64,000 nt of DNA, taken from contig NW_023601104.1 of the NCBI RefSeq assembly GCF_014898055.3, positions 67,935,106-67,999,105 of the forward strand, given 5' to 3'. The stretch's first letter is position 1. Every line of letters starts with the position of its first letter. The DNA is from Talpa occidentalis. Its lineage: Eukaryota > Chordata > Mammalia > Eulipotyphla > Talpidae. Below, piece by piece: positions 11,570-24,250 of this stretch. Below the pieces are notes generated by a model. That model was given only the letters and a program-made list of their open reading frames with translations, had not been told where the DNA came from and ran no database searches. The position numbers and the translations under genes are program-made.

Positions 11570-12785
11570 AAAATATTAACAAGGATGTATACAATGGTAC
11601 TTGCAGAAAAATTTGTTGCTGCTTGTCTTTAGCCTAAAGTGAGAAGACTAGGTGGCTGTGCCATCCTTGCTCTGTGACTCCTTCTTTTGCCTGTGGGTGG
11701 GGTGCAGTGTTGCTATGGTTTTGCTTTCAAAGGTCTGTGAATGTCTAGTAATCAGTTTTGCTCTTATTCAAATGCAAGTAAAATATTCTGAAAGCGTGTA
11801 TAAGTAAGTCATTATCTACCATCTCCTTCCATTAGAACCCATACTTCTAATTCTGTGTCAAGGACTGAGATGAGGATGAAGTAAAATTTTACCAAGATCC
11901 AGTTATTCACTATTGGACTATTTTCTCATGGTACACATGTGGGTTGAGTTTTATTTTACTCAGGCTTTGTCTTTTTTGGGTTTAAATGTATGTCTGTTGG
12001 TTTCTAGTTCTTTAGAGATATTTTAAAAACTGAATATAAACTGTTTTTATCCACATTGAATTTGAGTTCACAAGTTATAAATTCAGACAGAAGTATTGGG
12101 CATATGTTTTCTTGTCCCCCAGCCCTCCATGTGACAGCCAACTCATTAATGCTTTTGTGCAACTGATATCCAGAGGTTGAGGTTACATACAAGCCACATG
12201 TACATAGATCTACAATCTGTTAGTTTTGTAGGAAGTTTCTGGTAAATGGACAAAATAAATGAAAGCCCTTTCCTAATCAATATGAGAGTTTTTTCTTTCA
12301 TTTCCATTAATTTGGATAATTTTCAATGTCTTGAGAATATGTAACTGTGTTCTTTGTAATGTTGGCATTTGGTGTTGATGGTGTCTGTATCTAAATCAGA
12401 TACCTACTCCTGTTCAAACTTAGGTTACACAGATGGTGTAGAAGGGGTATCTGACACTGTCTACCACCAAGGTGAGGCTGTGTGAGTTGTTTCGTTTCTT
12501 TTCCCTTTTTTTCTTACTAAAAAATAATCTTTTCTCAAGAACTGGAAAAACTGACCACAGAACAATTAGCTAGTTTTTGTCATAACCCCTGGGGAGACCA
12601 TTGGCATGCTGTGATGAGTGTCCTGGTTCTTGTTCTCTGTTGCCTTCTGGGACAAACAAGAACACTGTTTATTCTTGGTACAGCACTTCATGACATGGTT
12701 TTTACAGTCTCGCCTTTATGAAAGATCACTCACCTTTATTCTTTTGCAGTGTTTTACACTTGCCTATTGTTGGTAGCACTTTTTT
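11570..12785. other. Unique intronic DNA
   Basis: No recognised repeat or gene. Confidence 0.5.
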
Positions 12786-12790
12786 TTTTT

Positions 12791-13047
12791 CCAAATTTAT
12801 TTATGCATAGAAGAACTTGGGTGTAGGCCAGCAGTGTGGAGGGTGAGAGGACTCACAAGAGACAGAGCAGGGAGCAGAACAGGCAGATCAACTGAAATAT
12901 ACTGCTTTGGGGACCAGCGGGCGAGACAGGAGAGGTCTGCTGCACCATGTGGGTTGCTCCCTGGCTGGGGATCGAACTCGTGCTGCAATGGTTGGTGATA
13001 GCTTGATAGCACTGAGACTTTAACCTCTGTACTACCAGGGAAGTCCT
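12791..13047 (-). repeat. tRNA-headed SINE, copy 8, old
   Basis: Diverged minus copy. The body motif is present (aggagaggtctgctgcacca) and the head reads ggacttccctggtagtac on the minus strand. T runs on both sides hide any target duplication. Confidence 0.85.
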
Positions 13048-14994
13048 TTTTTTTTTTTTCCTAGTCTTTAGCTTGTTTAGTTTTTAGTTTAGGTAACTTT
13101 TCAGGTAGGTACACTGCTATACAGCACTCTTTCTTCCAAAAGTAAAACCTAGCATAAGTAGAGAAAACTGGATTTTCTGCTCTCCAGAACTGGATCTTGC
13201 ATCTAGCCAAGACTTACCGTAAGAGTTGTTGCTGTGTTCTGAAACATACAATGTTTGGTTCGAACCTGAACTTGGCCATCTTGTGTTCTAATTCTTTCTG
13301 TCCTAACTTTGGCTTCTTGCTTCTAGGATCCTGCTATTCTTATATTCCTGTGGTACCCACACCTTGCCTCAGGGACTGTTCTAGCCTTGCTGATTCTTAG
13401 CTGTGCTCTGATATTTACCTTGTCTGGGTGCCAGCCACAGACTGTTTTGGACTGAAGAGTTGTACCTACTATGGGTGTAGTTACTTGTTTTGAAAACCTA
13501 GATCTCCCAGAATGGCATGCCTTGCTCTTCCCTGAACCACACTGAAAAGTACTGTCTTGTCTTCATTTCTTGATTTTAAGCATTTGACCACAGTTTCAAG
13601 ACTGCTTCTTCTTGAATTTTGTTTTTATCAGAAGTTTCTGGCAGAGATATAATGATCTGAGGAAGACTATCATGAAAGTGAGAGAATTGATGGGTCTATT
13701 TTCTAGATATTATGGCATGTTACTAAAATTTAAGTTCCTGAAAGGTGAGGACAATATATTTCACTTTCTTACCTACACTTAGCCTATAACTCTTTAATCT
13801 GTAGTACTTAGTCTGTAATTGGCAGATTGATTAACTCTAAACAAATATGCACAGTTTGATTTTTTTGTTTTAATTTTTGTTAACATTTTAAGGTGCTAGA
13901 AGTTGTTTATGGTATATTACAAATAAGTTTTGCATAGTGAGCTGGCTTATTGCATGCTTTCCTCATTAACCATGCTCATTATTGATTCAAACAATACTTA
14001 CTATGAATCCATTCATGATAATTAATAGCTCTCATCATGAGCCAGAAAAGCAAATGTGGTTAGTGAAGCAATACTGATGAAATAGTGTGTCCCTCCACCC
14101 ACCCCCCCATACATGAACTTGTTTATTAAATGGTGTCAAGATACTCAAGCCTTGTGGCATTGGAGCAACTAAAAGCAACTGCGAGGAATCTAATGGAACA
14201 TCTACTCAAAATGTATTTTAATTGTCTCATGATGACTTTTTTTTTACACTTGAGTGATCAGCTTGGTATCTTTTATTATTTTCAAGTAGTCTGAGAATGG
14301 AACTTGGGCCATTTTCCATTGGAGTATATTCAATAGACTGTCCCCTGGGACATTTAACTTGGTTTTGAATTGATTTCTACTCTCTTGGTCTGCTGGTCTC
14401 TGACCTGACTTGGTTTGTATCTCTATAAGAGCAGGCACCAAGCAGCCCCCAAAGGGCAATTTATTTGTTTGTTTTTTTCCTTTTAGTTGACATATCAGCT
14501 ATTTTGATTATGAACAATAACAAAATAAAAATGTGCCAAAAGAATACAGGTTAGTCCTTGTTCTTATAAGGAAAGCACAAATGGATAGGGATTTAAGAGT
14601 CCAGAAAGAAAGTGTACTTGGACTTTTGTCTTAGTCTTTGCTCAGCATCAGAATGTTTTTGTCAGGATTGGAAGAATAGGGAGTGTGACACCAAGAGTGC
14701 AAAGAATGGGGGTGGGTCATCCCTGTAAAATCAGTATGCTAGGCAAAACAGAATACTATAGAATTTATTTGGAGTCTCAGTTCTCTGAAACTAGAAGGGC
14801 AACTTAAACATGCTTCTAGCCACATACCTGCCAGCATGGGTTAAATTCCCTTTCCCTTTTTTACCAACAAGAGGAGTCGAATTGAGAAAGATTGAATGGG
14901 GATGGGTTAGCATTGGATTAAGAGGCATATGTCCTAAAAATACAAAGTGAAGATATTTTCCCTACCAAGAGTGTGTCCTGGTACTCAGTAGCAT
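13048..14994. other. Unique intronic DNA
   Basis: No recognised gene or repeat. A short C run lies at 14101-14108. The open frames (up to 71 codons) are short and without family resemblance. Confidence 0.5.
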
Positions 14995-15009
14995 CCCTGT
15001 ATCACTTTA

Positions 15010-15123
15010 TTTATTTATTTTTTTGTGGGACCCCCGGCGGTGGCCAAGGAATGAACCGGCACTGCAGAGGCTGCGGGCAACCTCGCAGCCCAGCGCTCAA
15101 CTGCTGCGCCACCAGGGGAGGCC
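15010..15123 (-). repeat. tRNA-headed SINE, copy 9, head plus tail only
   Basis: On the minus strand the tRNA-like head (GGGGCCTCCCCTGGTGGCGC) runs to GGGTCCCAC and then jumps straight to an A/T-rich tail (AAAAAAATAAATAAATAAA). About 150 bp of body is missing. It is bounded by CCCTGTATCACTTTA (14995-15009) and CCCTGTATCATTTTA (15124-15138), so it inserted in this short form. Confidence 0.9.
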
Positions 15124-15138
15124 CCCTGTATCATTTTA

Positions 15139-18100
15139 AAGGGCAGCATGTAGCAACCCAGGCTGGCACTGCCCAACATCAGTCACGAAGCACAGTGTGA
15201 ACACGCCCTGGAGTTGCACAAAGCCCAGGTTTCTACCTTCTCTGATCTCTGGCTGTGTTTCTTCCAGATTCTCTTCCCACTTCTGTACATTAAAGTGTCT
15301 AGCATAGTGTCTGTAATTTCCACTGAAACAGCTAACTGCTGTTTTGAGTCAAAATACTTATTTCAGAAAAAAATCATTTCTCCACAGTCAAACTAACAAA
15401 TGTATAATAGACCTTTAAAGTACTTCTCATATTTCTATTGTTAGCTTCTGATTCTTCATGCAGACTCTTGCAAATACTGTTGGCGCTTTCAGAAAGTGAA
15501 TCATTGTATAGAAATAGATTTATGTGTGAGCAGGAAAGGTGTGGTGTACCTTTCATTTCCTTCCTTCCACCCCTCACCCCTGAAAGTCTGCATTCAGCAA
15601 AGAGAGTCACTGGCTCTCCACTGCAGACCACCTGTATAGGTCTCCTTGTCTTCTTTGCTGTTTAACGCAGACTGTGAGACTGTGAGGTCTGTGTTTGCTG
15701 AAGGTCCTGAAGGACTTGTTTAGGATGGTCAGATATTAGATGTGTGATTTGTAAGTTTAATTTGTTTCAGCAATGAACATTTCTGTGGTATTCTTCCTAT
15801 GCTGCATAATATATGCAGAAAAGGGAGGGTTCTCTTGATTATCTGTTACCTCTTAGTTGTGCCAATTTTCTCAGTGTCCCAGATGAGATCTGCTGTTGCT
15901 GAGCATGATTAGGAGAAGCTGTTCACACCTTAAGTTCTTCCACTAAACTTGATTCTGCTTAAGCACATGGATGGGACTGTGTTACTACAGCATCATTCCT
16001 GGGCAACCATTGGCACACCCAGGATTAGGGAATGGGTGGAACTCACTGCTCCAACGGAAGACTGCCACAGTGAAACACAATGATTGCTGTGCCCAGTCAT
16101 CACCACCAAGCTGGATCTTTGCCTTGTTATGGGATAGTTAAGGAAGATTGTCATTCCTGTGCGACAAAGATGTCCATATTGCCTTTGGTATACCATTTTT
16201 TTCCTTTTGTGTACTAATTATAGTTAGACAGTTTTAAGTAGTATGATAAAAGAAGAAAGGCTTTCTTTTTCTGCCTACTATTGGGAAAAGATTAATCTCA
16301 GTTGGAGGCAACATAACCTCATTACTAGCAGAGTAAATATTTTTTGAAGAAGTGCTGGAATTACAACATATTTGATCCATGGTTGATTTTTCTTATCACT
16401 TTCTTTTTTTTTTTTTTTTTTTTTCAAATCTGGTGGAGCTGGGAATCTACACAGTGATAATGAAATCGTTTAAATTTGTGGCATGATGGAAAATGTAATT
16501 GCAGTGTCAACATTTCTGTCATCCTCTTTCTTTATGGAAAAAAGTAATAATTATTGTTGTTCTCACTGATATAGGCCCAGGGATCTAATGGTTTCCCATG
16601 ATATTAAGATGCTTTACCTAGAGATAATATCAGCTTCTCATTTAGAAATGAGAATTTAGAAATGACATTCTTGCCCAGTATTGTCTTTTGTTCCTCCACC
16701 TCTCTTCCACCACCCCATACACTCTACTTATAAGAGAAAACTAAAGTAAAAGGAAATTGCATTTTTACTGTTGTTTGAAAATGGTTTCAGATCATCACTT
16801 AACTGTTGGTGATATCTGGAAATTCACTTAATCCAGACTGTTTTGCCTTCCCATACATTTCAAATAAATGCTAAAAGGAAAATACATCTGTAGTAGCAGA
16901 AGGGTTATTTTTAGATTGTACTCCTATATTTGGGCTTCATTACTCAGATTTTCCCCTGAGGACCAGGGTCATGTTTGTGTGGGCTATGCTTGATGACTTC
17001 CTTGTTCTCTTTACCCAGAACCACCTGGAAGCCAGCACACTCACTACACGTGTCAATTTGTAATCTGAATAAATCCTGTATCTTCCTTGCTGTATTTTCC
17101 TCTGCCATTCCTCCCCACCAAGTGATGCAGATCAAAAGATTGCATTGTTTTTGATTTACCTTTGGTTTCAAGTAATTATTTCTCCTCCTTACCGGTAACA
17201 GTCCATTGCTAGTATGAATAATCTCCATTTCCAGCCTCCAGTTCTAAAACACCTTCATATTCCATTGCTTCTTTTTTGTTATAGCATATTTAGAAAATGT
17301 TAGAGTAGCAGTTTAATAAACTCCTTATTAATGAGGAATTGATTAAGAGGATTTTAAAGAGGATTAGGACATGAGTATTTGTAGGACTGTTTAGCCAGTG
17401 AGTACTGAAACTCAGGAGAATTTTTGGGCGATTTGGAAGATGTCTCTCAGAGTGTTTGCTGAGTATGTGCCATTTTGCCTAACCTGACCCATAAGCAGTG
17501 GAAGTTATTGACTAAGTTATTGACTTAGTGTGTTTACCAAACACTCAATGGTTTTCATTGAGCAGAGGATGCTTTTTTAGGTTTGTTTTTTTCATTTTGT
17601 TTGGAGGAGATCCTCTTGATGCCAGTGTATCATTTAGTTTTTGATGTTTGTGAATTTGATTTAGAAGCTTCACGTGGCTCTTAAAGGGAGGTAAAACCAA
17701 GAAAATTAAAACTAAAACTACAAGTAAAATGGAAAGGAAGACCCACCTTTACTTATAATCTGCTCTTGTCCTTTGTGTAGTCTTTCTGTTCTCAGTTTTG
17801 AAGTAAATACCGTAGAAAGATTTATCCAATTGTTAGCCTTCGACAACAGTGGTCACTGTGTGGTTCTAGGTTCTAAAAATTGGTTAAGAGTAAATAAGGT
17901 CATGTAATGCTTGGTAACTTCTTGGTTGAAATTCAAAGAAAGGAGACTTAACCCTATCCGTAGGGTAGCTTGTTCTTAGCAAGCCCTCAGGGCTCTTTCA
18001 GGGCTTTGGATGGTGTTTTCTATCCTAATGGGTGACCATGACTGTTTTCTTGCCTGTAAATAGTTCACTAGTTTGAAATGAATGCCAACAAATCCTATGC

Positions 18101-19190
18101 CTAAGCAAATCCTATGCCTCCCCTGCCCCGATTTTGATAGTAGAATGTTTAATACCAGTAAATTTAGCACTATCAACTTATTGGTGTACACCTTAGTTGA
18201 TTTTAAATTTAATTTCGTTATAACTCTCTTCCTGTTGCAAATGGAGTTTCAGTTGTGATGCTGATGAGGCAAACCACATGGCACATTATTTCTCTGTGAA
18301 ACACCAGATATATGCATGAGCCACTTACTGCTCTTCCTTACAAATGCATCTCTAAGATGGCCGCAGTGCAGCTAGACTCACATAGCCCTTATCAGCTGGA
18401 AGTCTGACTGGTGCAGCACAAAGACCAGTATAACTGGAAGCTGGTCCTGTGGGGTGGTGATCATGGTGTGGACATGGGACTTCGAGGTCTTTTTCACAAG
18501 TTGGGATCCTCTTATTGAGGGAAGCAGTGATATTCCACAGAGTGACATGGAGCTTCTTCCTGGCCTAGGTTTCTTTATGTCCAAGCAGCAACTAAGTACT
18601 TAAACTAAGAAACAGATACTAATTACACTGACCAGAGACTTTCAAGTCATAGGAATTTCCAAAGCACTATTCTGTGGCATATGGGACTCCTTCTGTCATC
18701 CTGTTGTCAGAATTAAGTTTTCTCTGTTGAAATCTTGCTGTCAACATGATTTGCTGCATACACCAATATAGACATTTCAACAGATCAGATATTTCCAGAA
18801 GGTACGTAATGTAACTGAACATGGAAAGGAAAGCTGCCAACCATTTTGCATATTGAACACAGAGGAATGTTTATTTCCTCTTGTTTCCTATTTTCCTTTG
18901 AACATGTGGCACACTGTCTTGTATCTTCCCACTTTTGATAGACATGCAAACCCAAGAATTAGTTTACCTCCCTCCCAATTCTTCTATCAGGAAAAAATAA
19001 AGTCCAAGTGATAAGGATGAAAAGTGGCAACAGACCTCTAGCTCTGGTGTTGGAGAAAGAGTATGGAGTAGTGGAACCACTGCAAACTGTGCGTCAAAGT
19101 ATGGTTGCTTGGGAATGAAAGTACCATGTTAATAGAATGTCCAGCTCTTTGGCACTTAGTTTTAAAACACATTATTATTTTTCAAGGAGA
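15139..19190. other. Unique intronic DNA
   Basis: About 4 kb without any repeat I recognise, except a T run at 16404-16424. Short open frames (up to 94 codons at 16944-17228, minus) resemble no family. Two small adjacent hairpins sit at 17530-17562. Confidence 0.5.
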
Positions 19191-19191
19191 C

Positions 19192-19435
19192 TCTTTGATC
19201 TAGTGGTTAACAGTTTGGCTCTGGAGCCAGACAGCCAGGGTTCAAATCTCAGTTGCACCATTCATTAGCAGTTTGACCTTGGGCCGTATTTTGAATCTTT
19301 GAGCCCCAGATCCTCAAGTAAGTAAAATGTCAATAGTTAAAAATCACATTTAGATTTGTAGTATGAACTTGGTGAGCTAATCCATTAGAACTCAGTGCCT
19401 TGCGTATAGTAGTTGCTTAACAAACACTGGCTGCT
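19192..19435 (+). repeat. MIR
   Basis: Clear MIR: tctagtggttaacagtttgg, ctctggagccagacagcc, gggttcaaatctcagttg, then gtatagtagttgcttaa near the 3' end. Confidence 0.88.
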
Positions 19436-19496
19436 GCAATCTATACTGAGGGAGGTCTAAGAAAGCATGTTGGTGGCCCAACAGACAGGCAACTTC

Positions 19497-19740
19497 TGTT
19501 CAAGAGCACAGAATTTGGAGGCAGCCAGCTTTGAATGTGAGTACTGCCACTTACTAGTTGGGGGCCTCTGATCAAAATATTTAACCCACTCAGTCTCTCT
19601 TTCTAATCAGTTGTTAATGTGGCCCAGTAGTGTCTGCTTCAGGGTTTTATTCAGCAAGGGTGAGGCCTGTGAAGTGATGGGCACATTTGACAAATAAACT
19701 ATTTGTGGAGCACTTAGTAAAGTGTCTAACAGCCTGAGGA
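19497..19740 (+). repeat. MIR, second copy
   Basis: aagagcacagaatttggagg, then gagtactgccacttacta, and a 3' end with ggagcacttagtaaagtg. It lies directly behind the previous MIR in the same orientation but is a separate, more diverged copy. Confidence 0.75.
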
Positions 19741-20825
19741 TTAGCACTGTTTCGTCCCCACTTCAGAGGGGAGGAAAATGATTATAAGTTATTTCTTTTA
19801 GGAAACTGTGCTGGATTTTCTCCAGCAGTGCTGCTGCTTAAAGGTTCACACTTAAGCATATTTTCTCAGTATTGTTCTATAGCTTGTTCAGTACTGGTTA
19901 TAAACATCCATGCCTGCCACCACACAGTGATCACTACGAAGAGGCTGCTCTGCAGATTTGTACAGTGTTCAGTCTTAGTGAAACTGGTTAGATGTCATAC
20001 CTCCAGAATGTCTCAGAACTTGTCTTTTCCCATACCAACAGAAGGTCTTGTTAACCTGTCTTTGGAATGCCATTGACTTCTTTTGTCCTTTACATCCATA
20101 AATCCTCTAAAAAAACTGGAGGGGTGGGGAAAGGAAATTAACAAAGGAGATTGATTTGGTGGCTATTCATCAACTTACTGAAATTCTGAACCCTGAAGCA
20201 ATCCTCCATTTAGTTTAGAGATAGTAAACTAAGGCATACAATATATCTTTACAGGCTTTTGAGGAGCATTGCATTTTGTCCAAACCAGCCAACTGCTTTG
20301 GAAGATGTCTCATGGAACGTGCACACAGCTGGTACACAGAGGTGTTGAGGAGACGGACCTCCTTCATCGAATGAATACCCTAGTGGACTTAAGAAAATAG
20401 ATTTAATTACGCTAATAACGGGAAATTCCCTTTAAAAAAAATCCCATTTGAAATGGTCACTTTATGTCTTTACAGTGAAAAAGGCACTGTCTTTTTTTGT
20501 TTGTTTTTTAGCGGGGAGGGAGTAATTACTTCCTTAGCAGAAATTGTCTCTAACAAAGTGTTCTTTCTTGAACTTTTAGGCATTTAAAGCTTCAGGTAAT
20601 TTTCAGCAGATCAAAAGGAAGAAGTTAGTTTTTAGTTTCAGAGTGTTTTTTAATAGGTCAGAATCTGAAAATGGAAAAATTGTGCACTTGTGATTCTGTT
20701 CATTGCTCATCACACATGGTCTGGCCTTTGCTTGACCCTTGACCTTGCCTGGTGCTTTTTCCTCTTGTCTACTATGTTTCAGGTCCATTAGTTGTCTATT
20801 TTCATGAGTGGGCCTAGCATTACTC
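19741..20825. other. Unique intronic DNA
   Basis: Nothing recognised. Confidence 0.5.
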
Positions 20826-21135
20826 CCCTTAAGCTATTCTCTCTGCCTGGAATAATCTTTCTTTAGATTTTTGGCATTACTGGCTTCTTCCCATCATTGA
20901 AATGTCAGTTCCAGGGGCGTCTTCCCAACTGTTATATTGATGACATTGCATCTTTGAAGGAATGATTGCCTCTTCAGAATCCTTGGCCACCTTCCCTTTC
21001 TCTCTATGTAATTAAAGAAGCCATGATTTTCTCCTTTCACTAGATTTTGGCCTCTATGAACACAAGGACCTCCTGTTTCTGGTTCATTGATGGGTCTTCC
21101 AGTGCCAAAGAGGGTCCATATATGCAGTTAAAAGA
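20826..21135 (+). repeat. L2 3' end
   Basis: ctctctgcctggaataatct, then cttcccatcattgaaatgtc, then a cacaaggacctcctgtttct and cattgatgggtcttccagtg end. This is the usual order of a diverged L2 3' region. Confidence 0.7.
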
Positions 21136-21199
21136 AAGAATTATTTTTAACATACCTGACTTTGAAAACATCCCCAAACTCTTGTTGCAGTTGTAGAGC

Positions 21200-21413
21200 C
21201 AGGAGTCCAGCAAGCTTTTTCTATGAGGTGCTAGATAGTAAATGTTTCAGGTGCTTGACATCAAAACATCTCTGGTAATTACTCAGAAAGCAGCCATAGG
21301 CAACATGTAAGCATGACAGTAACTGTGATTCAATAAAAGCTTATTTATAAAAACTTGTTAAGGGGAAGGATGCCACATTTGTACTACAGGCTGTAGTTTG
21401 TCCACCACCGCTG
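21200..21413 (+). mobile_element. hAT-type MITE (Charlie-like)
   Basis: Starts with a diverged caggagtccagcaagctttt, passes through gctagatagtaaatgttt, gcagccataggcaacatgta and caataaaagcttatttataa, and ends gtagtttgtccaccaccgct. The ends are diverged inverted repeats. A second member in the opposite internal orientation lies at 41011-41312. Confidence 0.78.
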
Positions 21414-22400
21414 GTGTAGAGTCCCGTCAATTTTAGCTACCCTTACTCATTCTGTCACCTAAGTGAAAGGGTGTGGGATTTAAAAAGTAACTCTTAATTG
21501 TAGACTCAGTTCACTTGATTCACAGCTAGGAGAATATGAGCAGCTATTTTGCTGGAAGAAAATGGGTAATGAAAATTATTTGTAGCATGACAGAAACATT
21601 CCAAAAGAGTGACATCTCTCAGGTGTAGGAATACATATTTGAGACTATTGTAACAGGAAACTTAAGTCCTGATCTGGCATTTCAGTGAAAAATACCAAGA
21701 GGGTATTTCTAAGAACTGAACATTGAAAACATTTATTTTGATCACTTCTGGCCAAGCTACGCTAATACAAGATTTCGCTTGGGCTAATGAGGCAAATTTA
21801 GGAAATGGAATGATCTGAAAATATGGAGTGTTTGATGTTACTTTTTTTCTGAAGGAAGAATAAAGTCAGTGGTGCCTGTATGTCTTTTGGACATCCATTT
21901 AAAAACTTGAGTTTGTAAAATGTTTTGTAACCAGCATTGACACAGACCCTGTGGTCTCTAGTAAGACGTGACCACATGTCTGAGCTTTTCTGGTGACTAA
22001 GGAAACTGCTAGTTCCTGGCCTCTCTCCCCTCTTCCCACACTGCTCTCAGAAGCAGGAACAAGCTGGTCGGGAAAGAGCCTAAACTAGCTCTTTCAGTTA
22101 TTTAACGGATCACAGATTCATCAATGATATTCCACATAGTTTGCCTCTGCAGTTGGTAGTCTGCTTTTATCTTTGAAAGAGTTAAAGAAAGTGCAATCAA
22201 AGTTGACTTGTTCTGAGCAATTAGAAAAAGATTTTAAAAATCTTGATAAAATGCCAAGCAGTGTTTAAAATAGCATCGTTATAAACGGGAAGCATTTATA
22301 TAGGGTTTTTTTTTAACTTACCAATTTTTTAAATTGTGATGAAACAACATATTCACATAAGATTTTGATATTCACATTTCTCAGTTACCAAGAATCTATT
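21414..22400. other. Unique intronic DNA
   Basis: Nothing recognised. Confidence 0.5.
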
Positions 22401-22416
22401 TAAAATCACTCCTTGA

Positions 22417-22686
22417 GGGCTCCCTAATGATGCAGCGGGTTGAGTACCACACTCTGGATCTGTCCGCAGCCTCTGCAGTGTGGGTTGGATTCCCAGCCAG
22501 CCAGGGAGAAACCCACATGGTGTGGCAGACCTCTCCTGCCTCACCCGCTGCTCCCCTCAGCAGTGTCTTCGGTCCATCAGCCTGTTCTACTCCCCACTCT
22601 GTCTCTGGTGAATTTTCTCACCCTCCCGTGCCTCTGACCTGTACCCCAGTTCTTGTATAAATAAAATCTAAAAAATAAAATGGTCT
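22417..22686 (+). repeat. tRNA-headed SINE, copy 10
   Basis: Sense copy starting GGGCTCCCTAATGATGCAGC. The duplication TAAAATCACTCCTTGA lies at 22401-22416 and 22699-22714. The downstream copy is preceded by tctatttaaaat and carries a small aaataaat insertion. Confidence 0.92.
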
Positions 22687-23399
22687 ATTTAAAATAAATA
22701 AAATCACTCCTTGAGTCCATTTAGTTGTGTGTCTTCAAATTAGTGTGTGACCTTGAAGTCATTTGATTTCTCTTAACCTCAGTATCTATAAAATGAAGGT
22801 CTCACAAGTATCTTAAGTTGTGATTATTTTTAGTTGAGCACATATGTCCACTCCAGTTTTTCTGGAAATGGAAAAATTAGTGAAGCCCATAAATCTCTTT
22901 GAAGGTATTAACATGCTTCTGATGATATAGTCATCACTTGCTTCTCCTTCAAAATGAAATAGTCTGTTTAGAATGACTTGTGAGGCTATAACTGACAATT
23001 GTGGAAAGTAGGATATTCGTTCTTTACATTGAGATCTTTCCATCAGTGGGTTACAACAGATATTTAGAGGGAAATATTGGATGTACGAATGCTTCGTGTT
23101 CTTAACCCAATGGTTCAGGTCTTTGTAAAGTTCTGGGATGCCTTTCATCAGCTTTTGATTTTTGCTTTATGAGATGCCTTATTACCTTGTGAATGAGAAA
23201 GTTCAAGGGAGTCCAGCAGCACTGCTGTCCTCAACCAGGTAACTATCACAAACCCAAATGTAGAGTTTCTCAGATTGTGTCTTCACAAGAAGCACAGGCA
23301 GCTGGCTTTTTGTAACCCTTTCCTTGTCCTCCACTAAGCTATAACAGTTCTGTAAACCCCCATTTATATTTCATCTTAAAAAATATTTTTCCTAAGATC

Positions 23400-23575
23400 A
23401 TCCTAATTGGAAGTGCCCTTTATGTCCGCTGAACCCTTATAGCACTTAATACCTCTTTGGTGACATTATATCTAATGCTCTGTATTTTGCTGTATTCATG
23501 GGTCTCCTCTGTTAGGTTGTAAGCTCTTGAATGATTAGGACCAAGTGTGATTTCCTTATTGTTTCTCACCCTTTG
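23400..23575 (+). repeat. L2 3' end
   Basis: ttatagcacttaatacctct, ctgtattttgctgtattcat, then gttaggttgtaagctcttga. This matches the order of the L2 3' region. Confidence 0.7.
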
Positions 23576-24039
23576 GAGACAGTCTTGGCTATAATTAGTT
23601 CTCCTTCCTCTGTGTTCTCAAAGCACTTCAGCAGGTCAGCCTTTCCCTTTTATCTACTTGATTTCTGAAAGGCTTATTCAATCTTGTATTTCTAATCCTT
23701 TACCTATGACAAATCCTTCGCCCCTGACAAATAACTGCTTAATTACTGTTTGGATGAGTGGAAGAAGGAGTAAAACTTAGTTGACCCAATAAAATACTGG
23801 AATATCTACATCTGTATGACTTTTTTTTTTTTTTTTTTGCTGCTACAGACACCTCCTGAAAGTATAATATATTGCCCTCTAAAAAGCATCAAATGTGCTG
23901 ATGACACATAGTAATCATCTCTTTCAGGCATAATTTAAATGATGTTTCTTACATCAAAGCCTTTCAGTGAAAGAGCCTCAGGCTACTCTTTGTTAGACAT
24001 TTCTAGAATGGAAAGGCTGGCCGTGCAGCATATTTCCAA

Positions 24040-24250
24040 AAGGGGGGCCTGAATTCAAGCCTCTATTCTGTTGCTTAGGAGCACTTTGACCTTGTGGAGG
24101 TCACTGGAGTGTTCAAAGATAGTAAAGTAGAAATAAAAACAGATCTGATTGCCTATGCCTCTCTTCCTGCTAAGGATTGTTGGGAAACTCAAATGATATA
24201 GTACTTAGAAAACTATAAATTACCTTACAAAGGGAATATACTATTACATG
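24040..24250 (+). repeat. MIR, diverged
   Basis: cctgaattcaagcctctatt, then agcactttgaccttgtgg and a tactgtt-like 3' region near acttagaaaactataaatt. The core is partly lost. Confidence 0.6.
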
